NCBI RefSeq assembly: GCF_000143535.2
Contig: NC_037324.1
Location: 310,001 to 374,000, forward strand
DNA: 64,000 nt
DNA from: Botrytis cinerea B05.10
Lineage: Eukaryota > Ascomycota > Leotiomycetes > Helotiales > Sclerotiniaceae
Reading direction: 5' to 3'
Position numbers and translations under genes: made by a program. The notes under the pieces are model-generated. The model made no database searches. It was not told the DNA's origin and saw only the letters and a list, made by a program, of their open reading frames with translations. This document shows positions 1 to 12,509 of the stretch, piece by piece (within the stretch, counting starts at the first letter, position 1; the number at the start of each line of letters is the position of its first letter).

Positions 1-2360
1 TTAGTCAGATGCGTTGATTCGATTCGATTCATTTCATTTCATTTCATCTCATTTCAGGTCGATATTCGTTGTTTCTACTCTCCTCCTCTCCCATCAATAT
101 CCTACCAAGAGACTTCAACCACAGAGAGCAAACCTTGATTTAACTTTGAACCTTCACACCACCATCCCTTACTTGAAATCCCTTCGCGCGTGCTAATCCT
201 TTCCTCCTTCTGCTTCCCAATGCCCATGTTAGCCCTGAAGTCCAAGTCACACATGTAAGACGCGTGTGAACTTTGTTTTGCTTTGCTTTCCTTCGTGCTC
301 ACTCACTCGCTTGTATCGTCCCTTTCCTCTCGGGATAAATCGTGGGATTGTATTATGTTGTCATGCACAGCACAGCACAGCACAGCACAGCACAGCACAG
401 TACAAATCACTTCACAATCGAACCCTCCCTCCCTTCCTTCTCCCAAGGGTACACACGGTACATCCGGTACGGTACGGCACCAAAATTGGAACGACAACTC
501 AACTCGAGTGGAGAACCAATGTCATTCAAGGCAGAGATGTGGATGTCGACAACCATCTTCCCAGGTCGTTCATCTTCCAAGCGACATCGTGGCTGGGTTT
601 CGCACATGGGAAATTACCATGAACTGGGATTCTCCGTATTGTCAGACAATCATTTTTGGCTGTAATTTTGCTCGCGATGATTTACCCTGTGCTGTCCTGT
701 GCTGTCCTGTGTTGTGCTCACATGATATAAATACTATACTTATTTGACAAACGTGTACTGGAAGATATAAATTTATGTTTTCTTTTCTTTTTTTAATCAA
801 CTCCCCTTCACCCCTCTCCTCTTCACCATCTAATAATATATTTGCTTCAGAATGAATCACCACCATCAACCCCCCCCCCAAAAAAACAGGGTCCCAATAC
901 CCAATCGATTTATCGCTCGATTTATCTTTAGAAATGATCGCTGGGTACCCTGTCCCCATCACCAAAGCAAAGTATTCTTAGAATCCTCCATCTGTACCCT
1001 CTACATAAATATAAAAAGACCAACACACCATCCAATCTCTTTTGGGATGAGATAAACCCTAGCAGAGAGTAGGTAGGTATTCCCGTCTTGGAAAATATAT
1101 GTGAATTTGATGTTGACGTCCTTGCCATGCTTGTGTCTTTTTCCCTCATTTCTTCTCTAACTGAATAGCTTCGAGTTTGACTGAGTTAGTGTTTGATTTG
1201 TTAAAAGAGGTGATTAATGAATATATTTGTGTGTGTGTGCAAATAAACATGTAGTCGAATCACCAAATATATGTATGTACACATAACGTTACTCTTACGC
1301 TCATTTATCAATAATTGAAAGAGGAATAAATCCTGACTTCAATTCCTTTTCCTTCCTCTTCTTGATTTCCCAATCCGGATATTGTAGTTTGAAATTTATA
1401 CATGCTTTACTCTGATTGAATCGCTTTCTTACATGTTTCTCTTCTCTTTCATTTTATTTGATTTTATTTGCCTTTTCTATCCTACCTATCTAGCTGGGTA
1501 GATAGTTAAATAGTTGAATAGGGAGATAAATAGCTTAAAGTTTATATGCACAGCTCAGCTCAGCTAGATACACAACTGACAGCTTGAGTATCTCCCTTCT
1601 CCCTCCTACTTACTTACCTACCTATCAATATAATAACAGCACACAGCATACACACCATACCCAAACAATAGTTCACACACTGTTCCTATCTATACTACAC
1701 TAATATACACTACACCACACTGCACTGCATATGACATACAATCCATCACCCACCTCCTCACCTCCCCAACCCAACCCATCCATCTCCCAGCATCAAAAAC
1801 AAACCCTCCGGAACCAGGACCCAAAACCCAAGACCGCAACACAACACAACACAACCCAACCCAACCCAACCGAAACTCCGCAATCGATCAAGAAAAGGCA
1901 AAAAAAAAAAAACTTAATCCAGCAATCCATCCTGTAACCAGTTCGCAGTTCGTAGTTCGTAGTTCGTAGTCAACAATTAAAGTTCCAAAGCCTTCCATTT
2001 CCTTACAAACTCACTCACTCACTCATTCGCTCACGCGCTCATTCACGGTATTTACATATACGAGCGTGTATATCTATCCCGGACAATCCGAAAATGTCCT
2101 TTTCTGCGAAAGAAGAATGGAAGGATGGAAGGATAGATAGAGTGAGGAGCAGAGGGGGGTTTTGAAAGTACTAGCCAGTATGTACTGGAGAGAAGTGCGT
2201 GTGTGCATGCTGGAAAAAGGGAAAAGGGAAAAGTATAATTTGAGAGTTGGAAATTGATGTAAGATGTATATTGTATGTATGTGTGTGTGTGTATTGGTAA
2301 TGCAATGATATAATGAGTGAATATGTGTGTGTATGGATATATATATATATATATACATGT
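1..2360. other. Gene-free, microsatellite-rich intergenic DNA
   Basis: No reading frame here looks like a protein; the open frames are short and built from simple sequence. Visible repeats include a CACAG-type pentamer run at about 365-401, CTGTGCTGTC repeats near 690, ACACA/CCCAA-rich tracts at 1640-1870, and a TA run at about 2337-2355. The DNA could be untranslated or regulatory sequence of a gene outside the window; nothing shows which. Confidence 0.6.
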
Positions 2361-2662
2361 GAATATATTTATAAGTTACTGGAAAATATTATATAGTTTA
2401 ACACCGAGTAGCTCATTTTCACTTGAATTTACATTTCCAAATTAACATTATTCAACAACAATTAGATCAACTGATTGAAATTATTAAAAATTTAGTAATC
2501 TAAAATCTATCATATTATTTCAATAGGGTTTCATATTATATTTTATCTTTTGACATTGACTATAATGTTAATTAGAAAATGATGTTTTTGATTAGAATTT
2601 CTTCTTTTTTGGATATTTGTTATATTAAATCTAAATATTAATCTTTTGTTAAGATAATATAT

Positions 2663-3243
2663 TATAAAAGAGTAGAAGGTGATAGAGATCATATAAGAAA
2701 AGCCTTCGTATATACTATAGTCAATCTAATAGTGTGAGAGTGAAAACACGTGACTTCAGGGTCACGTGCTACCAACGTTTAGTATTTATAGCTTCTCTTC
2801 TGTAGACCTAAAAATATCATCGAATTTTCTACCTTCAAAAGTTGTCTCCTGAAGAATTGAGTGCCCAGCTCATACCGTCTCCCTCACCTCGCTGTCGCGA
2901 TGTAGCGATTCACCCCATTTTACTACGTGTAGCCACTTGCTCTATGCTTGGTATATGCGAAGGCTTTTCTTGTGTGACCATTACCACCTTCTACTCTTTT
3001 ACAATAGCTATTATAATAGAGTAGAAGGTGGTAATGATCATATAAGAAAAGCCTTTGCATATACTAGTGCTAGAGTAAGTGACTGTACATAATAAAATGA
3101 GGTGAAAGAGGCGGCAAGAGCAGAGCACTCAATCCTCGGGAGTCAACTTGAAAGGTGGAAAATTCGATAATCATTTTACGTCTACAAAAGCAAAGCGATG
3201 AGTACTAAGTATTGGTAGCACGTGACCTACAGGTCACGTGCTA
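2663..3243. repeat. Large imperfect inverted repeat (foldback/MITE-like element)
   Basis: The sequence from about 2747 to 3007 is the imperfect reverse complement of about 3008-3243, giving arms of roughly 235-260 nt that meet in AGCT at 3006-3009 with almost no spacer. The outer ends carry CACGTGAC...GTCACGTG hairpins (2747-2770 and 3214-3241). A third copy of the inner end (AGTAGAAGGTG...AAGAAAAGCCTT) lies at about 2670-2715 in direct orientation to the one at 3019. The stretch 2663-3007 therefore also has its own ~50-nt terminal inverted repeats. No transposase frame is present, so this would be a non-autonomous DNA element or a nested insertion. The structure is read directly from the sequence; the transposon interpretation is inference. 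Confidence 0.75.
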
Positions 3244-3360
3244 CAATGCACATTATAGATTATCAATAAAACATATGTTGAAAAGAAAAAAAAAAAAGGT
3301 ATAAATTGAAATGAAAATAGACTATTCGATGATATAGGCTACTTGGTGTTAAATTATCTT

Positions 3361-6041
3361 AGAGTATATTTTTATTATAACTGATTTTTGTTTTGTTTTG
3401 TATAGTTGAGTTATTTATTGATATTTTATTCACATAATAATATACCTAGATGTCTACCTACCTACTAAATACCCACATCCCAATCTATAATTACTAACTC
3501 TTCTCTTTCTCTTTTTCTCTCTCTCTTTCTCTCCCTACAGACAAACAAGAAACGAAACAAATCAAAAAGGGATCGAAATGAGATGAGCTGATCCGGATTA
3601 CGTACCGGTTGTGGTTGTGGGAGGTCAGTGGTCGAGGGAGGTGACACAGCACCGGGACTTCCGAGTCTGAGCTTGAATTGTGGTGGGTGGGTGGGCTGGC
3701 TGGGGCGGTCGGGGGCTAGATCTTTGTTGATGGATTTTTGAGATTTTGGGTTTGTAGGTTTGTGGGTTTGTGGGTTTATGTTTATATTTGTGTTTATATT
3801 TATGTTTGTGCTTATACATAGAGGGGGGGGAAGAAGGGGGACAGATATGGAAATGTATATGTAAGATAGAAATGGAACTGTTAGGGAGGAAATAGAGGAA
3901 ATGGAGATGAATATGAGTGATTATCTCGAGGGAGGTGGTTTGGCTGGGTGTATATATGTATGTATGTTTGTATGTATGTATGTATAATTTTGTTTGAGGA
4001 AACTTTACTTACTTACTGAATGAATGAATGGATGAATAGACAAATAAATAAATAAATAAATAAATGAAAAAAATAGTCTATTCAAATTCCAGAATCTCAT
4101 ATACCGATTTCTTTTACAGAGCATAAGAAGGAACAAAAACAAGAGAAATGAATATATACTTTCAAAATTCACAAGGAGTAAAAGTAGATAAGTCGGTATA
4201 TATGTATGTAGCTATGTATGTAATATGTAATATGTATGTACCGTCTTAAACATCCATATCCATCCAGTCTAGACCTTTCCATACATGAAAAAAACAAGAG
4301 ATGGCTTTTCTTGGAAATTTGGGGGCATGGGGCTTTGCGAGATTGAAGTGTGACTCTGTGTGAGATGAATAAATATCTTGGGACTTGGGAGTGTGGGTGG
4401 GATGAGATGAGATGAGATGGGATGAAAGGGATGAAAGGGATGAGGTGATGAACTTCTCGAGATGAATGTTTGAGGATGAAAGATGTTTATACACAGGTCT
4501 GTAATATCTGTATATATCGATCTGTTGGTCTGTCTGTGTGTCTGTTTGTCTGACTGCCTCCTAATTTGGATATATATACATATTTTAAATACTATCTATT
4601 ATACCAAATGAGTATTTATCTACCTATCTATCTATATACTCATTTTCCTACTATTCTATCAAAACCGATAAAAAAAATAGAGTTTGAATCTTATTTAATA
4701 GTTCCTCTCTAGACTTCTAGATAGTTTGATAATAGTTATATAATATTGAGTCTCACTATTTAGTACACATTACAACGAATAACATATTCCGCGTCACATG
4801 ATTAGTGTCATGTGATAATAACAAAAGTCGAGTCGATTCGATTCGACTTGTCGACTCGGCGCAGAAAACGAAGGTCTATCTATATAAGGGAATAGGACTT
4901 TATTATAATATAATAACGCTTCGTGCTCAAGATCAATCATTGGTCTTATACTATAGTTACGAGAGTGGTAATTAAGTTCTAATTTTCTTCGGATTCCTCA
5001 CTTGAAGTCTAGTCTAAATCACCCCTTGAAAGATCTCTAGATATTTCTGTGTGGTCCTAGAGGCAGCTCCTGTAATAGTATATTGTGTGATCTTGACGTG
5101 ATGTGGTATAGTAACCTGAGGCGATGGATAAAAATAATCTTTGGGGTAGTGAGGTATTTGGGATTTGTATAGACTGGGCTGGGCTGGTGGAATTGACTGA
5201 ATGAATGATTGATTGATTTTTTGTTGGTTGGGTTGTTTTGTTTAGATAGTTAGGTATTTAGAGGAGTTTTTGGAATTGATAGGGATGGTTAGTTGAATAG
5301 ATGCAGATACATACATACAGTGTTACATCGCATTGTATTTCATTTGTGTATATGCAATTATCATTCAATCAAGAGAATACGAGCTGGAATTTCGTTTGAT
5401 CCTATTTTCATCCCTCCTATAGAATGGAGTGTTTCTTGATTCTTTACTTGACCTTATCCCTTGAATTCCCCATTGGAGTTTGACAAGTTTGATCTTTTGA
5501 CTGGGTGGTATAAGTTATTTCTTAACGTGCTGTTATAAGAGGTATCCTATTCTATCCTATTCTATCCTATTATCATATATTCTTCTTATAGTTAGTTACC
5601 CTACTTACTCAACCCTCTTTCCCCTTCTCTTTCTCTCTCCAGGGAGCTCAAAGTTACATCACCATACATCATAACACAACACCATACCAAACAACAGATC
5701 AAACCCTAATCCCATCATTTTGTCGCTCGAGCAGGCTTAGTACTCCTGACTGAGTAAATGAATGATTCCTCCAATAGCTAGGTAGGCTATCCAGGGAAGA
5801 AATCAGCCACACCTAAGATTCGATTCGAACTCTCGAACCTTCGAAAGGATGGGATGGAGATGGGACGGTTACGGTGGGATGGAATGATGAATGTGGCTTT
5901 CTTGGCTTGGAAATGAGAATTCCGATTACGAATTTGGGTTACGTGCATGTATGGATGGATGCATGTATGAATGAATGCTACGATTGTGTTGGGTACGAAA
6001 CCGTCGATGTTGGAATTGGATCGCAAGATTGGTTGTGCTAT

Positions 6042-6073
<32 letters not shown>

Positions 6074-8400
6074 TATGGACGAATTGGTTGGTGGGAATGG
6101 TATGATATGGTTTGGTAGATATAGAATCGGTATCAACATCAACATCAACATCAACAACATCATCAATAAACTTACTACTCACCACACACCCACCATACAC
6201 CAACTCCCCTCTTCCCTTCCCTTCCCTGCCCCAGACGGGCCACATCAAACTAAACCACTCCATAAACCCAAACTCAATCCTCCCTCACAAATCAGAGTTT
6301 TCCATTCAACACACCAACACACACTCTAAGTGAACGCGTATCGTAGTTCAAACTTCGAACCTCTCAGAAGCAAGTAATCAAGCAAACCAGCAAACCATAC
6401 CATACCATACCATACATGCACACATGCATATCCAACGTTCCAGACTCTCTCTTGATAATCCTCTAGTACAGACGATACGTACGATACAGACGATTCCAAG
6501 GCTTAGGTTTGTGCTTAGCTTCGCTTGTTCGCTTGTTGGTTGGTTGGCTGATTGTTTCAACTTTACTTTTGGAAGGGGAGGAGAGGGGGCGTTTGCGTTT
6601 CTTCTGTTTTGCTTCTCTTTTTTCTTCTTCCTTGCTTTTGTTCTCCAGATTCTGGGAGAGAGGAGAGGGGAGATGCATGGATCGATGATTGGATCGTCGG
6701 GAACTAATGTATTCTTACGACGATAGATGCGGATATTTTGCAGTCTGGATTGGTGGTGGATGCGTACTTATTACATGTGTCTCTCTCACACTTACTGCAG
6801 CGAATGAATGGCATGTTTATTGTATGTAAGGTTATCCTGATAGGACGATCTAGATTTTACGGTTGATCGATGTATTTTTCTGGATCCCTAATGAGAATTG
6901 AAAATTGTTCATGATTATCAACCACTGATCATCAATCATTCAACTTCAACGTTCGTTTGTCCGAAAATCGTCGTCGTCACATCCCATCACATCACATCAC
7001 ATATTTCATCTATGATATAACTAACGTCACCAGTAAGTATATGTGATAAATGTCACCAGTAAATCACAACCCTACAAAGTACCAAGTACCCAAAAATCCC
7101 ACTCAAATCGCACCCACCCAAACCATCACCTCTCCTCAATCACACCCTCACCAATCCCCCACCCCAACCCTCCAATTCCCAAACCCAAACAAACAGCCAC
7201 CAAAGAGGATATTTCCCGACTTCCCAATTCCAATCCCCTGAGTCCGCTGCTGCCCCTGACTAACGAATTCGATCGGCGTGTGGATCGGCGGGTATGTGAT
7301 GTGATTAGGTATGTGTGTGTGTGTGTTGTTCGTCCCTGATATCGTTATCCGAGCCTGTGATGTAGAGGGAGATCTGCACAATGTGAAACGGGGAGGGGAA
7401 GGGGGAATCAATGAATGAATCGGTTTGTTACATAATTTTCTGGGTTTGTTTTTTGTTTTGGGTTTAGGAGTGAGTTTTTTTATGCCTTTTTTTTTTTTCC
7501 TTTCCTTTTCTTTTCGTTTCTTTTCTTTTCGTTTCTTTGCTTGGGTTGCGTTGAGATGGGAATTTATTTCTCGCGTTGTTGTTGTTGTTATTGTTTTTTT
7601 GAGGGGAAACAATGTTTCGAATATATTTTAAGTTTAAAATTAATCTTACTTTTTGTTGGCCTCAATTGTATATGTATATAGTGAGAGGATATTTTTGGGG
7701 GAAATCGTGAGAATACTATGAACAATATATCAATCATCTCTATTGATATATATATAAAAGGAAGCCCAAGATTAAAATCACAGTTACAGTTACAGTTACA
7801 GTCATAATCATCATACAGTTTATTTCATCCTTCAAATCTCAAATCTCACATATATCTATCCCGCAATCCTGCTAGTATTCCTTCTCTTCTCTTCTCTTCC
7901 CTTTCCTTTCCTTTCTCTTCTCTATTCCTCCCGGGCGTGTTTGTCTATTGGATTGGTAGATGAGTAGCGTTACATCGTTGCACTCTCCATTCCCACGTTT
8001 TTTTGTTTCAATTACCTAGAGAGTTTAGTGTGCTTTGAGATCTTCGAGATGGAGAATTGATGGATGTATGCATTTTTGCATCTCTCGCACTGTTTTGCTT
8101 TGTTTCGTTTCTTTCGGTCTGGTTTGAGATTATGCTGATCTGTAGATGCCCATTTCATTCTACTTCCCTATGTTTTATTCCCGGATTTCTAGGATTCTCG
8201 AAGCATGGCTAGGTGTCTGACCGTTTGTGTTTGGGAATGGAGACAGAGGGGATTGAGGGGAAGACGGGATAGAAAAGATTGTTTCAACTGGACATGTAAG
8301 GTGAGGTGGATCGTGATGGGTAGGTAGGTAGGTAGGTAGGTAGACAGTTAGGTACATGCCATTTGACTATCATTTCGTATGGAGATGAGAGTATTACTCC
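3361..8400. other. Gene-free, low-complexity intergenic DNA
   Basis: No convincing coding frame. Repeats include TATG-type tetranucleotides (about 3955-3985, 6045-6072), AAAT/GAAT runs near 4020-4065, TCAACA repeats near 6130-6160, TTTTC runs at 7490-7530 and CAGTTA repeats near 7780-7800. Two pyrimidine-rich tracts end in AG like 3' splice sites (about 3500-3540 and 5610-5642), so a spliced non-coding transcript or 5' UTR is possible but unproven. A short inverted repeat, TCACATGA...TCATGTGA, lies near 4795-4815. Confidence 0.5.
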
Positions 8401-10451
8401 CGGCCCTGGATCTTGAATTTACCGTAATATTCTAGTATTGTCTAGAGTCTAGTGATCATGACATTTATTTGGATGGTTGTGAGCATATATTAGGCAGGTC
8501 TGAAATGAAAAGATGGATGAGCCCTGATATTTATTTGATTCTTGAAGTTGGTAGAAGGAACAAATACTGTTTTTCAGGACTGAATAGTCATTATGACATT
8601 AGTACCTTATTCATGTCTCTCGCCCTCCTCCTTATACAAATTTCATCATTAAAGCTCATACGAGCTATCTAAGTACTTGGTGATCATTGATTATTGGGGA
8701 TTTGCAGAACAGATGCGAGTATATCAAATCGATCACTGATATGACCTATATGCTCAGTCAGCTTCACTCCTATCCAAAGTCTACTCTTCTTTTCTCGCTT
8801 GCTTTTATTTTGAGGAGAGAAGGAGAAGGAAGAGTGAGCTTATTCTTGTTCTTCTGCTATTATAAATGAATAACGTGGTAAACATTTTGGAGTATAGAGT
8901 AGTAGTTTAATGATTGTTAGTGAAATTATCGACATAGTCAACTTTATCGAATATATGTATAGATGGACAATTCCAACTTTTTTCATCAAGCATCGAATAT
9001 GATGCGTTAACTAAGCAGGGAAATTCCTCGCTCTTTTTGTACTTGAATGCTCTCATGTTGTCGCACAAGATCTGCCTTCGAGGAATACGTTTCATTGTCT
9101 ATAAGCGTTTTGATATTCTGATTCGTCTTTCCAGCTATATCCCTCAGGCTAACTACCTGCATGTATTTTCTGGAGAACTCAACTCGGCAAAGCTATTGAA
9201 CCCGAAATGCGAAAGGGCTATAACGCAGAAGCCGACTCAAATATTGCCTAGTCTCCTGCTTGCGTTGGTGATTCTGGATAGGGGCGAGAAAGAAGACAAG
9301 GGAGAGAAAGAAGTAAGTAGAGATGAAGGGAATCTTTCTGGAAGTTTTGAAAGGAAGGAAGTTAGAAATCGGGAATACTATTCACCAGAAGATCATATTC
9401 GATCTATCTTGTTATCATTCAAACAAAAACACGGTCTGCTGGATATGATATCTATCAAATATCAAATCCGAACAAGATTCAATCTTTTTGGTTTTAAGAG
9501 TTGGGATTGTTATTAACATGTACATATAACATAATCTGTAGCAATGGTCAAAGGAGTACCCCTTATTCTTTCTTTTTTGTCTCAAAGATATGTGTTCAGG
9601 ATAACGAGTCGTGTATTTCTCCTGCGTGGTGTGTTAGGGGTTTGATCTCTGTATGTAGGGAGGACTTGAGAGAACTTGAGAGAACTCGTAGAGGTCGTGG
9701 GGGGCTGTGGAGGAAATTGGGAATAGGGAGTAGAGAGTAGTGAGAGGAAAATAGAGGGTAACATAAATCACTTATTATCTATATTGAGAATATTGAGTGT
9801 GTTCTCTTGAGGTTAATATGGAAGGGCAATCTACTTTTTGTTGTCCGAGATTAGAAATTTGTCATCTGGATATCTATATAAGAGTTGAGGGGCGGTCTTT
9901 TTGCGAGCCAGAAAAATGTGGAAGGAATTGTTAGCGGACCTCAGGTCTAAAGATTGGAGAGGTGTTATGCGGAGAGATACTGTGGTTGTTCTTTGACTTT
10001 ATGAGCATTACGGGATTTGCTATTCAATATCTCCTTTGATTCCACCCTGAGGCGTCGGCAAGATGTTGAGTTGAAAGTTGGAGGCATTTTTATTTAAGAA
10101 AGTATCAAGATAGTCACATTTACATTATAGCGCAAAAATTTAGGAATGGTTTGAGATCCCATGGCGTTAGTTTACATGGATATAGATGCATACAATACAG
10201 AATGGTGTAGAAGTCACACTTGGAAAAGACTTCAACAACGGAACTTAGAAAACGACAAAGAAGCTTGGGAGTTTTTATTGTCAATTAAAGTAGAGACGGG
10301 AGAGAACTGACAACAACAAGAACTAAAAGGCGTTAAATCATCACCGTATGTCAAACATTTCCATTGCTCATTCATGAAAAAATGATTTAATTTCCACAAT
10401 CTGGAACGTGATTTCTTGCCAAAACGACCCTCAAAACCATACCTTTGCGCT
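8401..10451. other. Intergenic DNA without a recognisable gene
   Basis: Composition is less repetitive than upstream, but no family was recognised. The longest open frame on the plus strand (about 9055-9516 from its first true ATG) encodes about 150 residues with a Lys/Glu-rich middle. It has no domain, splice or homology support visible by eye, so I do not call it a gene. It could be a remnant like those at 10.4-12.3 kb. Confidence 0.4.
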
Positions 10452-11011
10452 CTACAAATTCTTGAAACACTTAAAACTCCCTACGATCTTGAACTCTAGA
10501 GTCATCACTCGCATCCTGTTTGACAGGAAACGCACGATCGCGGGTACGTGTTCACGCCTGCCCTGCTTCTCGTTTAAGCTGGGTTCCATGGCGAAGTCCT
10601 TATTGTCGGGGGTTTCAATCTTTGTACTGAAAATTACAGTTCAGATCAATCTTATCGATGCGATGTCTTCAATCGCTCCAATTCCTTTTCTAGAAAGATT
10701 GAAATTCTGCGTTTTACAGCGGTAAATGATTGCCGAGGCGTTAGCGTAGGTGACATGTATATAAAGAAGTGATTTTCTGCAATACCAAATACGTCACAAG
10801 CATTATAAGTCCAGAAGGAACATTTGATGGCATTCGAAATTTGACTCGGGACGTTGTGCTTCTTGCTTCGTACTCCAGAGCTAGCTTGAGTGGAAAATTT
10901 TGTGATAATTTCACATTTTACGTCGTAAGATTGCACACAGTCTCGGCAGCAATAGTGTGAAGCGTATTTGCTGTCCATAAAAATCTTTATTTGGTTAACA
11001 ATTACTGTCAT
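10452..11011 (-). pseudogene. Decayed coding remnant, family not recognised
   Basis: On the minus strand an open frame of about 119 codons (11011 down to 10652) has non-repetitive, protein-like composition and ends in TGA/TAA-type breaks. A second protein-like stretch then follows in another frame, from about 10630 to a TAG at 10452-10454, beginning right after a TTTTCAG acceptor-like sequence. The place where a 5' splice site would be expected reads ATAAGATT rather than GTAAG, and the resulting intron would be only about 33 nt. I read this as a fragmented gene. The family is unknown to me, and a functional gene with unusual introns cannot be excluded. Confidence 0.35.
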
Positions 11012-11326
11012 TAAGATGTTCTCTCATAGTGATATATATCGACCCACAAACTTATCTGAGGAATTGGAAATTCAAACCGAGCCGTACAATAGGGGAAGTA
11101 GGCAAAAAGAAATTGCACGGCACCAACTCATGCTGGTTAACTTCTTCCTAGAATTTCCTGGATAGTCTGGTGGTTTCCGTCTCAGGCACTCTTCTGATTG
11201 AAAAGTGCATGCTTTTGATACGTCTTGAATGTCTAAGCCCAAGACCTTCGAGCTGCGAGCGAGGAAAGACTGGAAATATGGTGGACTTAATTAATGCGTG
11301 TAGATTTTGGTAGGAGAGTGAATGGG

Positions 11327-12272
11327 TTAATCATCTACGTTCCGTTTTGTGCCCCAGGGCTCTGGTGAAGCGGATGCATCGCTGTCTTGATTTGAGGGGA
11401 TGAGAGCTGCATTCTTCACAACCACTGGGTTAAGATGCAGCCAATCAGCGAGAATTCTTCATTGTTGATTACAGATCTCATCCAATCCTCTCCTGAAAGT
11501 TAAACTCTGTCAAATCCATAAGCATAATATAAACGTATTTTGTTGCATTGAAAAGTGTGTAGGCATCGTACTCCACAAGCCATTGGCTATCCAGCTTATA
11601 TAAATTCAAGTCCCTTTGTAGATGCTGAACTTGTCGGATACCTAGGTATCTGATGTCTCCTGTTCCATCGTGATCGTTCTGCAATCACGGAAAGGAACGA
11701 ATCTTTGCATTACGGCTCAAGACAATGGGTAGCTACTCACATCAAGAAATTATGGTTCATCATTCCGCAGGGGAGTTCACTTAGTGCGAGACTTGTAGAA
11801 ATAACAACAAGTGAAATACAGCGAGGGAAAGCTCAAGATCATAACGGCAAAGAAACGATGTAGAATCCATCTACCAAAATTTCCAGCAATCAAGCCATAT
11901 AATGTTGAAAAAGAGAACTCCAAGTTAGTTATTTGATCTAAACAACACTGTCGGCAGAAGCAAGCAGTGATGATGAGCGAATCAGCAACAGTGATGCATC
12001 TATAGCAACGAAAGCCAAGGAGAAACGACAGCGGAAGAGTATTCATTCTTCTCCCAATTTCAAGATTTTCTCAATCCTCCAAACAGTTCCATGATGCGAG
12101 TATTATGACTTAGAGTGTGCGGGGACCGAGTATTTGTCCACATTGGTATTAATGCGGCCTGAGACTCGATGTTCCCATTTGTTAGGGACGAGTATGGCTT
12201 CTGTAAGATATCTGTGTCTTTGGGATGAGAAATTGGATTATAAAACTGGAATGGAACCCGTATGCAACTCAC
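11327..12272 (-). pseudogene. Decayed coding remnant, family not recognised
   Basis: Several protein-like segments lie on the minus strand in different frames. The segment 11684-11478 includes the run DLTEFNFQERIG and then a stop. A segment starting around 11500 in another frame includes ILADWLHLNPVV and terminates at a TAA at 11327-11329, with one in-frame TGA inside it. An upstream stretch near 11785-11735 ends at a GTGAGT donor-like site, and a GCAG acceptor-like site precedes the 11684 segment, but the phases do not match. The frame shift between the two 3' segments and the internal stop argue for a pseudogene. No function is assigned. Confidence 0.45.
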
Positions 12273-12509
12273 TAGGGGGATAGTTGTAGATCATAAGGAC
12301 TGTGGAACGGGTCTAGACAAAAGCTGACTTCAGAATAATCTAGGCGCGCATAGAGAACATTTCACCTTCTCTAGCAGTCATGTGGTAGACGAGTAGTGGT
12401 ATATTTGTTTGAAGTATCATTCGTATGTTTTGTGCCCTTCGTCCGTCCAGAATATGGACCTACTCGTACATTTTGTCCCTTTCACTATTGCTACACCATC
12501 CTTTCCTGA

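Noticed and set aside
266..747. Overlapping plus-strand frames of 118-154 codons
   Set aside because: Generated by the CACAG pentamer repeat, which is open in all three frames; no protein-like features outside it.
9037..9516. 159-codon open frame on the plus strand
   Set aside because: Opens with TTG, first ATG is internal, no domain or splice support, and composition is partly Lys/Glu-simple.
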